Shown here: positions 52,617 to 61,075 of the stretch, piece after piece
How positions within the stretch are numbered: position 1 is the first letter of the stretch
Layout of the letters: the number at the start of each line of letters is the position of its first letter
NCBI RefSeq assembly: GCF_900101335.1
Contig: NZ_FNKA01000002.1
Coordinates: 1-64,000, forward strand
Direction of reading: 5' to 3'
Length of the DNA stretch: 64,000 bases
From: Quadrisphaera sp. DSM 44207
Lineage (GTDB): Bacteria; Actinomycetota; Actinomycetes; Actinomycetales; Quadrisphaeraceae
The notes under the pieces: model-generated
What the model was told of the DNA's origin: nothing
What the model saw: the letters and a program-made list of their open reading frames with translations, nothing else
The model's database searches: none
Made by a program: the position numbers and the translations under genes

Positions 52617-55367
52617 ATGGCGACGCGCACCCCGACGCGCCGGGGGGCGAAGAGCACCCGACGCGCGCCGGTCCGGTCCACGCGGCGACCGGCGGGGCGC
52701 GAGCAGCGCGCGGAGCCCGCCAGGCTGCCGCTGCCGCTGCGCGCCGTCCGCCGCGCCTGGATGGGGACGGCGCACCTCGTCGGCGGGACGGCCCGCCGCC
52801 TGCGGGAGGACGGTGGGACGGACCTGGACCCGGACGTGCGGCGCGACGGCGTCGGGCTGGCCCTGGTGGGGCTGGCCATCGTGGTCGCCGCCCGCGAGTG
52901 GTGGGGCCTGCGGGGCTCCTTCGGCGACGTGGTGCACGCGGTCGTCGGCGGCACGGTCGGGCGGGTCGGGCTGGCGCTGCCCCTGCTGCTGCTGGTCTGC
53001 GCCGTGCGCCTGCTGCGCCGCCCCGACTCCGCCCGGGCCAACAACCGGGTGGCCATCGGCCTCAGCGCCATCGCCGTGGCCGTCGCCGGGCTGGTCCACC
53101 TCGGCTCCGGGTCCCCGAACCCCACCGAGGGCGCCGCGCCCGTGCGGGAGGCCGGCGGCATCGTCGGGTACCTCGTCGCCACGCCCCTGGCCGCGGCGCT
53201 GACCGTCTGGGTGGCCGTGCCGCTGCTGGTGCTGCTCGCCCTGTTCGGCGTGCTCGTCGTCACCGCGACGCCCGTGCACGCCATCCCCTCGCGGCTGCGC
53301 GAGGGCTACTCCCGCCTGACGGGCCAGGACGGCGACCTGGAGGAGCCGGCGCCGCGCGCCCGCGCCCGGCGCCGCCGCGCCGGCGCGCACCCGCTGGGGG
53401 AGCCGCGCGACGGCGACGAGGCCTACGAGTCCCCGCTCGTGCGCGCCGACCGGGAGGCCCGCGAGGCCCGCGAGGCCCAGCAGGCGCGGGAGGCCGAGGA
53501 GGCCCTGGAGGTCCAGGAGGCGCTGGACGCGCACCAGGCCTCCGCCCGGGCGGCGGCTCGGGCGGAGGAGGCCGCTGCGCGGACCGTGCCCGTCCCGGCC
53601 CCGCCCGCGCCGCAGCGCCGCCCCGAGCCGGACCGCGCCGTCCTGGAGGCCCCGCCCACCACGCAGCTGCCCGAGCGCGTGGAGCAGCTGTTCCTCTCCG
53701 GCGACGTCACCTACACCCTGCCGCCGGACGCCGCGCTGGCCACGGGCAGCAGCCACAAGACGCGCACGCCGGCCAACGAGCGCGTCGTCGAGGCGCTGAC
53801 CGGGGTGCTGGAGAACTTCGGCATCGACGCCCGGGTCACCGACTACACCCGCGGCCCGACCGTGACGCGCTACGAGGTCGAGCTCGGCACCGGCGTGAAG
53901 GTCGAGAAGGTCACGGCCCTGAGCAAGAACATCGCCTACGCGGTGGCCAGCGCCGACGTGCGCATCCTCTCGCCGATCCCCGGCAAGTCCGCCATCGGCG
54001 TGGAGATCCCCAACACCGACCGCGAGACCGTCTCCCTCGGCGACGTGCTGCGCAGCTCGGCGGCCCGCAAGGACGAGCACCCGATGCTCATGGGCGTCGG
54101 CAAGGACGTCGAGGGCGGCTACGTCGTGGCGAACCTCGCCAAGACCCCGCACCTGCTCGTCGCGGGCGCCACCGGCGCGGGCAAGTCCAGCTTCGTCAAC
54201 TCGATGATCGTCTCGATCCTCATGAGGGCCACGCCCGACCAGGTGAAGATGATCCTCGTCGACCCCAAGCGCGTGGAGCTGACCGCCTACGACGGCATCC
54301 CGCACCTCATCACGCCGATCATCACGAACGCGAAGAGGGCGGCCGAGGCGCTGCAGTGGGTCGTGGCGGAGATGGACGCCCGCTACGACGACCTCGCCGC
54401 GTTCGGGTTCAAGCACGTCGACGACTTCAACCGGGCGGTGCGCGCCGGCGCGGTCGAGCCCCTGCCGGGCAGCCAGCGCGTGCTGCGCCCCTACCCGTAC
54501 CTGCTCGTCGTCGTCGACGAGCTCGCCGACCTGATGATGGTCGCGCCCCGCGACGTCGAGGACTCCATCGTCCGGATCACCCAGCTCGCCCGCGCGGCCG
54601 GCATCCACCTGGTGCTGGCGACCCAGCGCCCGAGCGTGGACGTCGTCACGGGCCTGATCAAGGCCAACGTGCCCTCGCGCCTGGCGTTCGCGACGTCCTC
54701 GCTCGCGGACTCCCGCGTCGTCCTGGACCAGCCGGGCGCGGAGAAGCTCATCGGCCAGGGCGACGCGCTGTTCCTGCCCATGGGCAGCTCCAAGCCGGCC
54801 CGCGTGCAGGGCGCGTGGGTGACCGAGACCGAGGTCGCCGCCGTCGTGGCGCACGTGAAGGGCCAGCTCGACCCCGACTACCGCGAGGACGTCGGCGCGT
54901 CGACCGGCGCGAAGAAGGAGGTCGACGAGGACATCGGCGACGACCTGGAGCTGCTGCTGCAGGCCGCCGAGCTCGTCGTGACCACGCAGTTCGGCTCCAC
55001 GTCCATGCTGCAGCGCAAGCTGCGCGTGGGCTTCGCCAAGGCCGGGCGGCTCATGGACCTGCTGGAGTCCCGGGACGTCGTGGGCCCCAGCGAGGGCTCC
55101 AAGGCCCGCGACGTCCTCGTCAAGCCCGACGACCTGCCGACGCTGCTGGCGTCCCTGCGCGGGCAGGGCGGCGCGGCCGCGGGCTCCGGCGGCGCGACCG
55201 CGGGGTCGGCGCGCAGCGGGGCCACCCCCCTCGCCTCGGCGGGCGCCTCCGCGGCGGGCGCCGGCGCGGACGGCACCGGGTGGCACGACGGCGAGGACGA
55301 CGGCGAGGACGACGGCGAGGACGACGGGGCGTCCGAGGACGCCTGGCAGCTGACCGACCGGGCGTGA
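52617..55367 (+). CDS. ftsK: DNA translocase FtsK/SpoIIIE
   Basis: FtsK pumps chromosomal DNA at the division septum. The 916-residue protein has a basic start, four membrane helices (about 80-235), a charged helical linker rich in Glu/Ala (about 280-345), and the motor domain. Walker A is [16 protein letters not shown] and Walker B is [25 protein letters not shown]-like [15 protein letters not shown] follows. A C-terminal gamma domain ([19 protein letters not shown]) reads KOPS-type signals. The very end has acidic DGED repeats. ATG 52617 is fixed by the -10 element. Confidence 0.96.
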   Translation: MATRTPTRRGAKSTRRAPVRSTRRPAGREQRAEPARLPLPLRAVRRAWMGTAHLVGGTARRLREDGGTDLDPDVRRDGVGLALVGLAIVVAAREWWGLRGSFGDVVHAVVGGTVGRVGLALPLLLLVCAVRLLRRPDSARANNRVAIGLSAIAVAVAGLVHLGSGSPNPTEGAAPVREAGGIVGYLVATPLAAALTVWVAVPLLVLLALFGVLVVTATPVHAIPSRLREGYSRLTGQDGDLEEPAPRARARRRRAGAHPLGEPRDGDEAYESPLVRADREAREAREAQQAREAEEALEVQEALDAHQASARAAARAEEAAARTVPVPAPPAPQRRPEPDRAVLEAPPTTQLPERVEQLFLSGDVTYTLPPDAALATGSSHKTRTPANERVVEALTGVLENFGIDARVTDYTRGPTVTRYEVELGTGVKVEKVTALSKNIAYAVASADVRILSPIPGKSAIGVEIPNTDRETVSLGDVLRSSAARKDEHPMLMGVGKDVEGGYVVANLAKTPHLLVAGATGAGKSSFVNSMIVSILMRATPDQVKMILVDPKRVELTAYDGIPHLITPIITNAKRAAEALQWVVAEMDARYDDLAAFGFKHVDDFNRAVRAGAVEPLPGSQRVLRPYPYLLVVVDELADLMMVAPRDVEDSIVRITQLARAAGIHLVLATQRPSVDVVTGLIKANVPSRLAFATSSLADSRVVLDQPGAEKLIGQGDALFLPMGSSKPARVQGAWVTETEVAAVVAHVKGQLDPDYREDVGASTGAKKEVDEDIGDDLELLLQAAELVVTTQFGSTSMLQRKLRVGFAKAGRLMDLLESRDVVGPSEGSKARDVLVKPDDLPTLLASLRGQGGAAAGSGGATAGSARSGATPLASAGASAAGAGADGTGWHDGEDDGEDDGEDDGASEDAWQLTDRA
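55287..55322 (+). repeat. 12-nt tandem repeat, 3 perfect copies, near the 3' end of ftsK
   Basis: GACGGCGAGGAC repeats in frame and encodes DGED blocks close to the C-terminus. Confidence 0.9.
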
Positions 55368-55423
55368 GGCGCGCTCGCGTCCACGGCCCCCACGACGGGC
55401 CGGTGGACGCGGGCGCGGACCCG

Positions 55424-55429
55424 TACCCT
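55424..55429 (+). promoter_or_regulatory. -10 element of rimO
   Basis: TACCCT, 6 nt, GTG 55436. Confidence 0.5.
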
Positions 55430-55435
55430 GGGCGC

Positions 55436-56959
55436 GTGCCAGCACGCAGCGTCGCTCTCGTCACGCTGGGCTGCGTCCGCAACGAGGTCGACTCCGAGGA
55501 GCTCGCGGGCCGCCTCGCCGGCGCCGGGTGGGACCTCGTCCAGGACCCCGCGGACGCCGACGTCGCCGTCGTCAACACGTGCGGCTTCATCGAGCAGGCG
55601 AAGAAGGACTCCGTCGACGTGCTCCTGGAGGTCGCCGACCTCAAGGGCGCGCCCGCGCGCGGGTCGGGCGACGGCGCGGGCGGGAGGCGCCGCCCGCGCA
55701 CCCGGGCGGTCGTCGCGGTCGGCTGCATGGCCGAGCGGTACGGCGCGGAGCTGGCCGAGGCCCTGCCCGAGGCCGACGCGGTGCTCGGCTTCGACAGCTA
55801 CGCGGACCTGTCCACGCACCTGGAGGGGCTGCTGCACGGCCGCGCCCCGGCGCCGCACGTGCCGCGCGACCGGCGCTCGCTGCTGCCGGTCAGCCCCGCC
55901 GCCCGCCAGGCCGCGGCGGGCGCGGTCGCGCTGCCCGGCCACGGCCCTGCGGGCGACCTGCCGGCGGGCGCGGCGCCCCCCTCGGGGCCGCGGGTGGTGC
56001 GAGCCCGCCTGGACGGGTCCCCGCACGCGGGAGGTGCCCCCAGCCCCTGGGCGCCGCTGAAGCTGGCCTCGGGGTGCGACCGCCGCTGCACCTTCTGCGC
56101 CATCCCCTCCTTCCGCGGCGCGTTCGTCTCCCGGCCCCCGCAGGACGTGCTCGCCGAGGCGCGCTGGCTCGCCGAGCGCGGCGCGCGCGAGCTGTTCCTC
56201 GTCTCGGAGAACTCCACCTCCTACGGCAAGGACCTCGGCGACCTGCGGGCCCTGGAGCGCCTGCTGCCGCAGCTGGCCGCCGTCGACGGCGTCGAGCGCG
56301 TGCGCGTGTCGTACCTGCAGCCCGCCGAGGTGCGCCCCGGCCTGCTGGAGGCGATCGCCGGCACGCCCGGCGTCGTCCCCTACTTCGACCTGTCCTTCCA
56401 GCACGCGGCGCCGGGCGTGCTGCGGCGCATGCGGCGCTTCGGCGGCACGGAGGCCTTCCTCGGGCTGCTCGAGCACGTGCGCGCCCTCGCCCCGGACGCC
56501 GGCGTGCGCTCCAACGTCATCGCCGGGTTCCCGGGGGAGGCGGAGGAGGACGTCGCCGAGCTCGAGCGGTTCCTCACCGCCGCGCGCCTGGACGTCGTGG
56601 GCGTCTTCGGGTACTCCGACGAGGAGGGCACGCAGGCCGCGTCGCTGGACGCCAAGGTCGGCGAGCACGAGGTCGCCGCCCGGGTGGCGCGCCTCTCGCG
56701 GCTGGTGGAGGAGCTGACCGGCCAGCGCGCCGAGGAGCGGGTCGGCTCGCTCGTCACCGTGCTGGTCGAGGAGGTCGAGGACGGCGCCGCCGTCGGGCGC
56801 GCCGAGCACCAGGGCCCGGACGTCGACGGCACCACCCGCCTGCTCGGCCCGGCCGCGGCGCACCCGGTCGGCGCCCTCGTGCCGGCGCGCGTCGTCGCCG
56901 CCGAGGGCGTCGACCTCGTCGCCGAGCCGCTGGAGGCCGGCGCCGGGAGGCCGTCGTGA
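55436..56959 (+). CDS. rimO: Ribosomal protein S12 methylthiotransferase RimO
   Basis: RimO methylthiolates an Asp of ribosomal protein S12. The 507-residue protein has the MTTase domain with three cluster cysteines ([37 protein letters not shown]), the radical-SAM motif in [16 protein letters not shown], and a TRAM domain at the end. The segment between the first two domains (about 145-205) is unusually long and Pro/Ala-rich. It contains a 28-nt element shared with lhr (56016-56043). GTG 55436 fits the -10 element. The stop overlaps pgsA as GTGA. Confidence 0.95.
   Translation: MPARSVALVTLGCVRNEVDSEELAGRLAGAGWDLVQDPADADVAVVNTCGFIEQAKKDSVDVLLEVADLKGAPARGSGDGAGGRRRPRTRAVVAVGCMAERYGAELAEALPEADAVLGFDSYADLSTHLEGLLHGRAPAPHVPRDRRSLLPVSPAARQAAAGAVALPGHGPAGDLPAGAAPPSGPRVVRARLDGSPHAGGAPSPWAPLKLASGCDRRCTFCAIPSFRGAFVSRPPQDVLAEARWLAERGARELFLVSENSTSYGKDLGDLRALERLLPQLAAVDGVERVRVSYLQPAEVRPGLLEAIAGTPGVVPYFDLSFQHAAPGVLRRMRRFGGTEAFLGLLEHVRALAPDAGVRSNVIAGFPGEAEEDVAELERFLTAARLDVVGVFGYSDEEGTQAASLDAKVGEHEVAARVARLSRLVEELTGQRAEERVGSLVTVLVEEVEDGAAVGRAEHQGPDVDGTTRLLGPAAAHPVGALVPARVVAAEGVDLVAEPLEAGAGRPS
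56016..56043 (+). repeat. 28-nt intragenic dispersed repeat, copy in rimO
   Basis: This copy matches the lhr copy at 61375-61402 in 25 of 28 positions (opposite strand). Its core is CCGCACGCGGGAGGTGCCCC. It is translated as [10 protein letters not shown], a different frame from the lhr copies. Confidence 0.75.
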
Positions 56960-57582
56960 CCCGCGCCGACCCCCTAGCGGTGCCCTCGGCGTCGCCGCCG
57001 CCGCGCAACCTCAACATCGCCAACGTCCTGACCGTGGTGCGGGTCGCGCTCGTGCCGCTGGTGGCCTGGCTGCTGCTCCTGGACGGCGGCGCGGACCCGG
57101 TGCTGCGCCTGCTGGCGTTCGCGGCGTTCGTGCTCGCCGGCATCACCGACCGCATCGACGGCGAGCTGGCCCGCCGGCGCAACCTCGTCACCGACTTCGG
57201 CAAGGTCGCCGACCCGATCGCGGACAAGCTGCTGCTCGGCACGGTGCTCGTCGGGCTGTCGTGGCTGGGCGAGGTGCCGTGGTGGATCACCGTCGTCATC
57301 CTCGGGCGCGAGCTCGGGGTCACGGCGCTGCGCTTCTGGGTCATCCGCCACGGGGTGATCCCGGCGTCGTCCGGGGGCAAGCTGAAGACGGTGCTCCAGC
57401 TCGTCGCCCTGGGCATGTACCTGCTGCCGCTGCGCACGTGGTTCGACGGCGCGGCCGAGGCGGTGGCGCGGGGGACGGCCTTCGCCGTGCTCCTGGCCGC
57501 CGTGGTCGTCACGGTCGTCACCGGCGCCGACTACGTGGTGCGGGCCGTGCGGCTGCGCCGCTCCGCCCGTGGCGGCCGCTGA
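56956..57582 (+). CDS. pgsA: CDP-diacylglycerol-glycerol-3-phosphate 3-phosphatidyltransferase (PgsA type)
   Basis: This is a CDP-alcohol phosphatidyltransferase of the inner membrane, making phosphatidylglycerol phosphate. The 208-residue protein has about five helices and the full catalytic motif in [20 protein letters not shown] followed by ADPIADK (four Asp). [19 protein letters not shown] is the usual start. In actinobacteria this pgsA copy lies between rimO and cinA. GTG 56956 overlaps the rimO stop and the cinA start lies inside its 3' end, so translation is coupled. Acceptor specificity is inferred from context. Confidence 0.93.
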   Translation: MTRADPLAVPSASPPPRNLNIANVLTVVRVALVPLVAWLLLLDGGADPVLRLLAFAAFVLAGITDRIDGELARRRNLVTDFGKVADPIADKLLLGTVLVGLSWLGEVPWWITVVILGRELGVTALRFWVIRHGVIPASSGGKLKTVLQLVALGMYLLPLRTWFDGAAEAVARGTAFAVLLAAVVVTVVTGADYVVRAVRLRRSARGGR

Positions 57583-58105
57583 CCCGAGCGCTCCCGCGGG
57601 GGAGGCGGCGGCTGAGGCGGCGGCTGAGGCGGCGGCGGTCGTGGCCGCGCTGCGGGCCGCCGGGCTGACGGTCGCGGTCGCCGAGTCCCTGACCGCCGGA
57701 CTGGTCAGCGCCCGCCTCGCGGACGTCCCCGGCGCCTCCGCGGTGCTGCGCGGCGGGGTCGTCGCCTACGCCACCGACGTCAAGGCGGGCGTGCTGGGCG
57801 TGGACGCGGCGCTGCTCGCGGAGCACGGGCCCGTCCACGAGCAGGTCGCCCTCGCGATGGCCCGCGGCGCGCGGGACCTGCTCGGCGCCGACCTCGGGGT
57901 CGCGACCACCGGGGTCGCCGGGCCGCGGCCGCAGGGCGGGCAGCCCGTCGGCACCGTGCACGTCGCCGTCGCCGGGGCCGGCGCGGGCGGCCGCCCGGTG
58001 CTGCGCGCCGAGCGGCTGGCCCTGCCCGGCGACCGCGCGGCGGTGCGCGCCGCGGCCGCCGCGGCGGCGCTGCGGCTGCTGGCCGCCGCCACCGCACCGG
58101 CGTGA
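57569..58105 (+). CDS. cinA: CinA C-terminal domain protein (nicotinamide-nucleotide amidase type)
   Basis: The 178-residue protein is the stand-alone CinA C-terminal domain, which in other bacteria deamidates nicotinamide mononucleotide (PncC). TVAVAESLTAGLVSARLADVPGA, VAYATDVKAGVLGV and TTGVAGPRPQGGQPVGTVHV are the conserved blocks, including the catalytic Ser and Lys. The N-terminus has an EAAAEAAAEAA repeat from 12-nt DNA units. GTG 57569 overlaps pgsA by 14 bp. It lies upstream of clgR as in other actinobacteria. Confidence 0.93.
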   Translation: MAAADPSAPAGEAAAEAAAEAAAVVAALRAAGLTVAVAESLTAGLVSARLADVPGASAVLRGGVVAYATDVKAGVLGVDAALLAEHGPVHEQVALAMARGARDLLGADLGVATTGVAGPRPQGGQPVGTVHVAVAGAGAGGRPVLRAERLALPGDRAAVRAAAAAAALRLLAAATAPA

Positions 58106-58396
58106 GGGCCGCCACAGCGGGTCACCGCCGGAACGCCGCCCCGGGCGGGGACGTTGTACCCGGTGATGGTCCACCCCCTGCCGCGCGACCCGCGGTCCCC
58201 GGCCCGCCCCCGTCCTCTCGCTCCCGCCCGCCCCTCCGCCGCCGGGCGCCCGCCGCAGCGCCCCGACGCACCGACGCGCTCCCGCACCGCGGGGGTCCCC
58301 AGCGGTCCGGGGTACCGTGGTGCCACGGCGCCACCAGCGCCGACCGGCGTCCTCCCCCGGACCGCCGCAGACCGGACGAGCGAAGGGAGGCGGCCC
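58106..58396 (+). other. Intergenic region upstream of clgR
   Basis: These 291 bases hold no convincing gene. A perfect CCGTGG-TG-CCACGG inverted repeat lies at 58315-58328, about 70 nt before the clgR start, and could be an operator. I do not see the known ClgR-box text. The large gap probably carries the clgR promoter. Confidence 0.4.
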
Positions 58397-58789
58397 GTGG
58401 TCCTGCTCCGGCGCGAGATCGGCGACGTGCTGCGCGCCGCTCGCCAGCAGCAGGGGCGCACCCTGCGCGAGGTCTCCGGTGCGGCCCGCGTCTCCCTGGG
58501 CTACCTCTCCGAGGTCGAGCGCGGCCAGAAGGAGGCGTCCTCGGAGCTGCTGTCCTCCATCTGCGACGCCCTCGACGTGCCGATGTCCACGGTGCTGCGC
58601 GAGGTGAGCGATCGGGTGGCGGCCGTCGAGGAGCCGGCGCGGCTGCTGCCGGGCACCGGTGAGCTGGAGGCCGCGCTCGAGCGCGACGGCGTCGACGCCG
58701 CCACCGCCGCCACCGCCGCCACCGCCGTCGAGCCGGTGACGATCGAGGCGCCGCGCCTGGAGCGCAAGGCCCTCGTCTCCGCCGCCTGA
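58397..58789 (+). CDS. clgR: Transcriptional regulator ClgR (XRE-family helix-turn-helix)
   Basis: ClgR activates clp protease and other stress genes in actinobacteria. The 130-residue protein has the typical DNA-binding domain [20 protein letters not shown] plus [20 protein letters not shown] and [18 protein letters not shown], nearly identical to ClgR from Streptomyces and mycobacteria. The tail has an ATAATAATA-type low-complexity stretch and ends SAA. In Streptomyces terminal alanines of ClgR mark it for ClpP degradation, which may hold here. GTG 58397 has GGGAGG upstream. An earlier TTG frame start at 58154 is unlikely. Confidence 0.92.
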   Translation: MVLLRREIGDVLRAARQQQGRTLREVSGAARVSLGYLSEVERGQKEASSELLSSICDALDVPMSTVLREVSDRVAAVEEPARLLPGTGELEAALERDGVDAATAATAATAVEPVTIEAPRLERKALVSAA

Positions 58790-58796
58790 GGCGCGC

Positions 58797-59510
58797 TCAC
58801 CCGATCTGCGCGCCCACCAGCGCACCCGTCGTCCACGTGACCGCCATGGCGGCGGCGCCCACCCCCACCGTGCGCAGCACCGCGGGCCGCGCGGGCGCCC
58901 CGCCCGTGCGGGCGGAGGCCCATCCGGTCAGGGCCAGCGCGAGGAGCACCGCCGCCGCCGTGACGGGCACGCGCCAGGTCAGCGGCGGCAGCAGCACCGC
59001 GAGCAGCGGCAGCAGGGCGCCGGCGGCGGACGCGGTCATCGAGCTCCACGCCGCCCGCCACGGGTCGCTGCGCTCGTCCGGGTCGATCCCCAGCTCGACC
59101 GCGGCGTGGGCGGCCAGCGCGTCGTGGTCCGTCAGAGCCCGGGCCACCTGGTGGGCCAGCGGACCCGGCAGCCCGCGGTCGGCGTACATCTGCGCCAGCT
59201 CCGCCAGCTCCTCGTCGGGCAGGTGCTCCAGCTCCCACCGCTCGCGGGCCAGCACCGCCCGCTCGGTGTCGCGCTGGGTGCTCACCGACACGTACTCCCC
59301 GCCGGCCATCGACAGCGCGCCGGCCACCACGCCCGCGACGCCGGCGAGCAGCACCGGCCCCCGCGCGCTCGTCGCGCCCGCCACCCCGACCACGAGCCCC
59401 GCGGTGGAGACGATGCCGTCGTTGGCGCCGAGCACGCCGGCGCACAGCCAGGTCAGCCGGGCTAGCACCGAGCCGCGGTGGGCCTCGCCGGGGTGCTCGT
59501 GCGCGCTCAC
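58797..59510 (-). CDS. VIT1/CCC1-family iron/manganese transporter
   Basis: The 237-residue membrane protein is a VIT-type divalent metal transporter. RLTWLCAGVLGANDGIVSTAGLVVGVAGA is the first helix pair region and MAGGEYVSVSTQRDTE the conserved motif with Glu and Asp residues. A charged, Glu-rich metal-binding segment (about 80-140) links to three further helices. It probably moves Fe2+ or Mn2+ out of the cytoplasm. GTG 59510 is divergent from no close gene; clgR ends 7 bp from its stop. Confidence 0.9.
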   Translation of the reverse strand: MSAHEHPGEAHRGSVLARLTWLCAGVLGANDGIVSTAGLVVGVAGATSARGPVLLAGVAGVVAGALSMAGGEYVSVSTQRDTERAVLARERWELEHLPDEELAELAQMYADRGLPGPLAHQVARALTDHDALAAHAAVELGIDPDERSDPWRAAWSSMTASAAGALLPLLAVLLPPLTWRVPVTAAAVLLALALTGWASARTGGAPARPAVLRTVGVGAAAMAVTWTTGALVGAQIG

Positions 59511-59549
59511 CCGCGCAGGCTCGCACGGTGCCGCAGCGGCGGCCAGGCC

Positions 59550-60440
59550 TCAGCGCGGCGAGCGGTGCGCCGTCCGGCGTCCCCCGGCTCGGGGCGCCGA
59601 CCCGAGGGGCCGCTGCGGCAGGCCGGTGTCCGTCGGTGCCGGGCCGCGCTGGCAGCGGGGGCAGTAGAAGGCGGTGCGGTCCTGCGGCGCGCGCCCGACC
59701 ATCGCGACCCGCACCGTCGTGCCGCAGCGGTGGCACGGCTGCCCCGAGCGAGCGTGCACCCACTGCCGCCGCCCCGGTCGCGGATCGCCCGTCGTGGACT
59801 GGGCGACCTCGTGCCGGCACGTGTCGAGCATGCGGTGCACGAGCGCGACCAGGCCGGCGGGGTCGGGGACGTCGCGCACCGGCGTCCACGGGGTCACGCC
59901 CCGCACGAACAGCGCCTCGGCCATGAAGAACGTGCCGACGCCCGCCAGCACCCGCTGGTCGAGCAGCGCCTCCCCGACGGCGCGGTCGGGATCGGCGCGC
60001 AGGTTCTCCAGCGCCCGCTGCGGGTCCCAGCCGGGCCCGAGCACGTCCGGGCCGAGGTGCCCGACCAGGCGGTGCTCCTGGTCCGTGGGCACGAGGTCGA
60101 GCATCCCCAGCCGGTGGCCCACGGCGGTCCAGCGCGCGGTGACGAGCACGGCGCGCACGGCGTGCGCGGCGCGGGCCGTGCGCCAGGGCGCCCCCGTGGC
60201 GTGCACGTGCCAGGAGCCCTCCATGCGCAGGTGGCTGTGCAGGGTCAGCGGCGCCCCGCCCGCCGCGGCGGTGCGGCACAGCAGGTGCTTGCCGGCGCTG
60301 ACGACCTCCACCACGGTGCGCCCGGACAGGTCCGCGGCCGCCAGGGACGGCCAGCGCAGGTCGCCGGACAGCAGCTCCTGCCCGGCGAGCGCGGTGTTCA
60401 GGCGCTGCGCGGTGCGCCAGACGACGTCGCCCTCGGGCAC
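59550..60440 (-). CDS. Fpg/Nei-family DNA glycosylase (endonuclease VIII type)
   Basis: This enzyme removes oxidised bases and cuts at the site. The 296-residue protein starts with the catalytic Pro-Glu (VPEGDVVWRTA, Pro2 and Glu3). HSHLRMEGSW is the beta-sandwich motif with the conserved Met, LLDQRVLAGVGTFFMAEAL the helix-two-turn-helix, and CHRCGTTVRVAMVGRAPQDR plus FYCPRCQ the zinc finger. The PEGDVVWR start favours the Nei branch over Fpg (MutM). GTG 60440 is 4 bp from the stop of the upstream gene. Confidence 0.93.
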   Translation of the reverse strand: MPEGDVVWRTAQRLNTALAGQELLSGDLRWPSLAAADLSGRTVVEVVSAGKHLLCRTAAAGGAPLTLHSHLRMEGSWHVHATGAPWRTARAAHAVRAVLVTARWTAVGHRLGMLDLVPTDQEHRLVGHLGPDVLGPGWDPQRALENLRADPDRAVGEALLDQRVLAGVGTFFMAEALFVRGVTPWTPVRDVPDPAGLVALVHRMLDTCRHEVAQSTTGDPRPGRRQWVHARSGQPCHRCGTTVRVAMVGRAPQDRTAFYCPRCQRGPAPTDTGLPQRPLGSAPRAGGRRTAHRSPR

Positions 60441-60444
60441 CGGC

Positions 60445-61035
60445 TCAGGCCCCCGGTGCCGGATCGGTGCCCGGATCGGTGCCCGGGTCGAGTCCGGGCA
60501 GGGCGTCGATGCTGCGCGCGTTGCGCGTGCGCCAGTACCGGGCGAAGTAGGCGTCGTCGCGGCGGCCCTGCGCCCGGTCGAGGACGTCGCGGTCCGCGCG
60601 CAGGTCCATCAGCGGCACGGAGTACCCGCACGAGTCGGCGACGCGCTCGACGTCGACGACGACGACCGAGCGCTGGCCCCGGGTGCGCTCCTTCGGGAAG
60701 CGCGCCCGCAGCGCGGGGAAGTCGGCGTCGTCGGGCAGGACGACGCGCCCGCGCCCGTGCAGCCGCACGACGGTCGGCGGCCCGCTGAAGGCGCAGAACA
60801 TCACGACGATCCGGCCGTTCTCGCGCAGGTGGGCGATGGTCTCCACCCCGGAGCCGGTGTAGTCGAGGTACGCCACGCGGGAGGCGCCCAGGACGGCGAA
60901 GGTGCCGGCCATGCCCTTGGGGGAGACGTTGACGCGCCCGTCGGCGTCCAGCGGCGCCGTGCCGACGAAGAACACCGGCTGCTCGAGCAGCCACGCCGCG
61001 AGGCGCTCGTCGATGCCGTCGTGGACCGCGCCCAT
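60445..61035 (-). CDS. Pyridoxamine 5'-phosphate oxidase-like flavin-binding protein
   Basis: The 196-residue protein has the split-barrel flavin fold: VFFVGTAPLDADGRVNVSPKG, AYLDYTGSGVETIAHLREN, RIVVMFCAFSGPPTVVRLHG and a C-terminal DSCGYSVPL. It is closer to the general stress-type branch than to PdxH, since it lacks the PdxH substrate residues. It may bind FMN or F420; I cannot choose. The C-terminus has a PGTDPGTDP repeat from 12-nt DNA units (60460-60485). ATG 61035 is upstream of nei, probably one operon. Confidence 0.85.
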   Translation of the reverse strand: MGAVHDGIDERLAAWLLEQPVFFVGTAPLDADGRVNVSPKGMAGTFAVLGASRVAYLDYTGSGVETIAHLRENGRIVVMFCAFSGPPTVVRLHGRGRVVLPDDADFPALRARFPKERTRGQRSVVVVDVERVADSCGYSVPLMDLRADRDVLDRAQGRRDDAYFARYWRTRNARSIDALPGLDPGTDPGTDPAPGA

Positions 61036-61075
61036 GCGGGTCAGCGTGCCACGCCGCAGGCGCCGCCGGGCCGGC

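Noticed and set aside
58154-58396. A longer N-terminus for ClgR
   Set aside because: It would start at TTG with Pro/Arg-rich text unlike ClgR; GTG 58397 has a GGGAGG ribosome site and gives the usual length.
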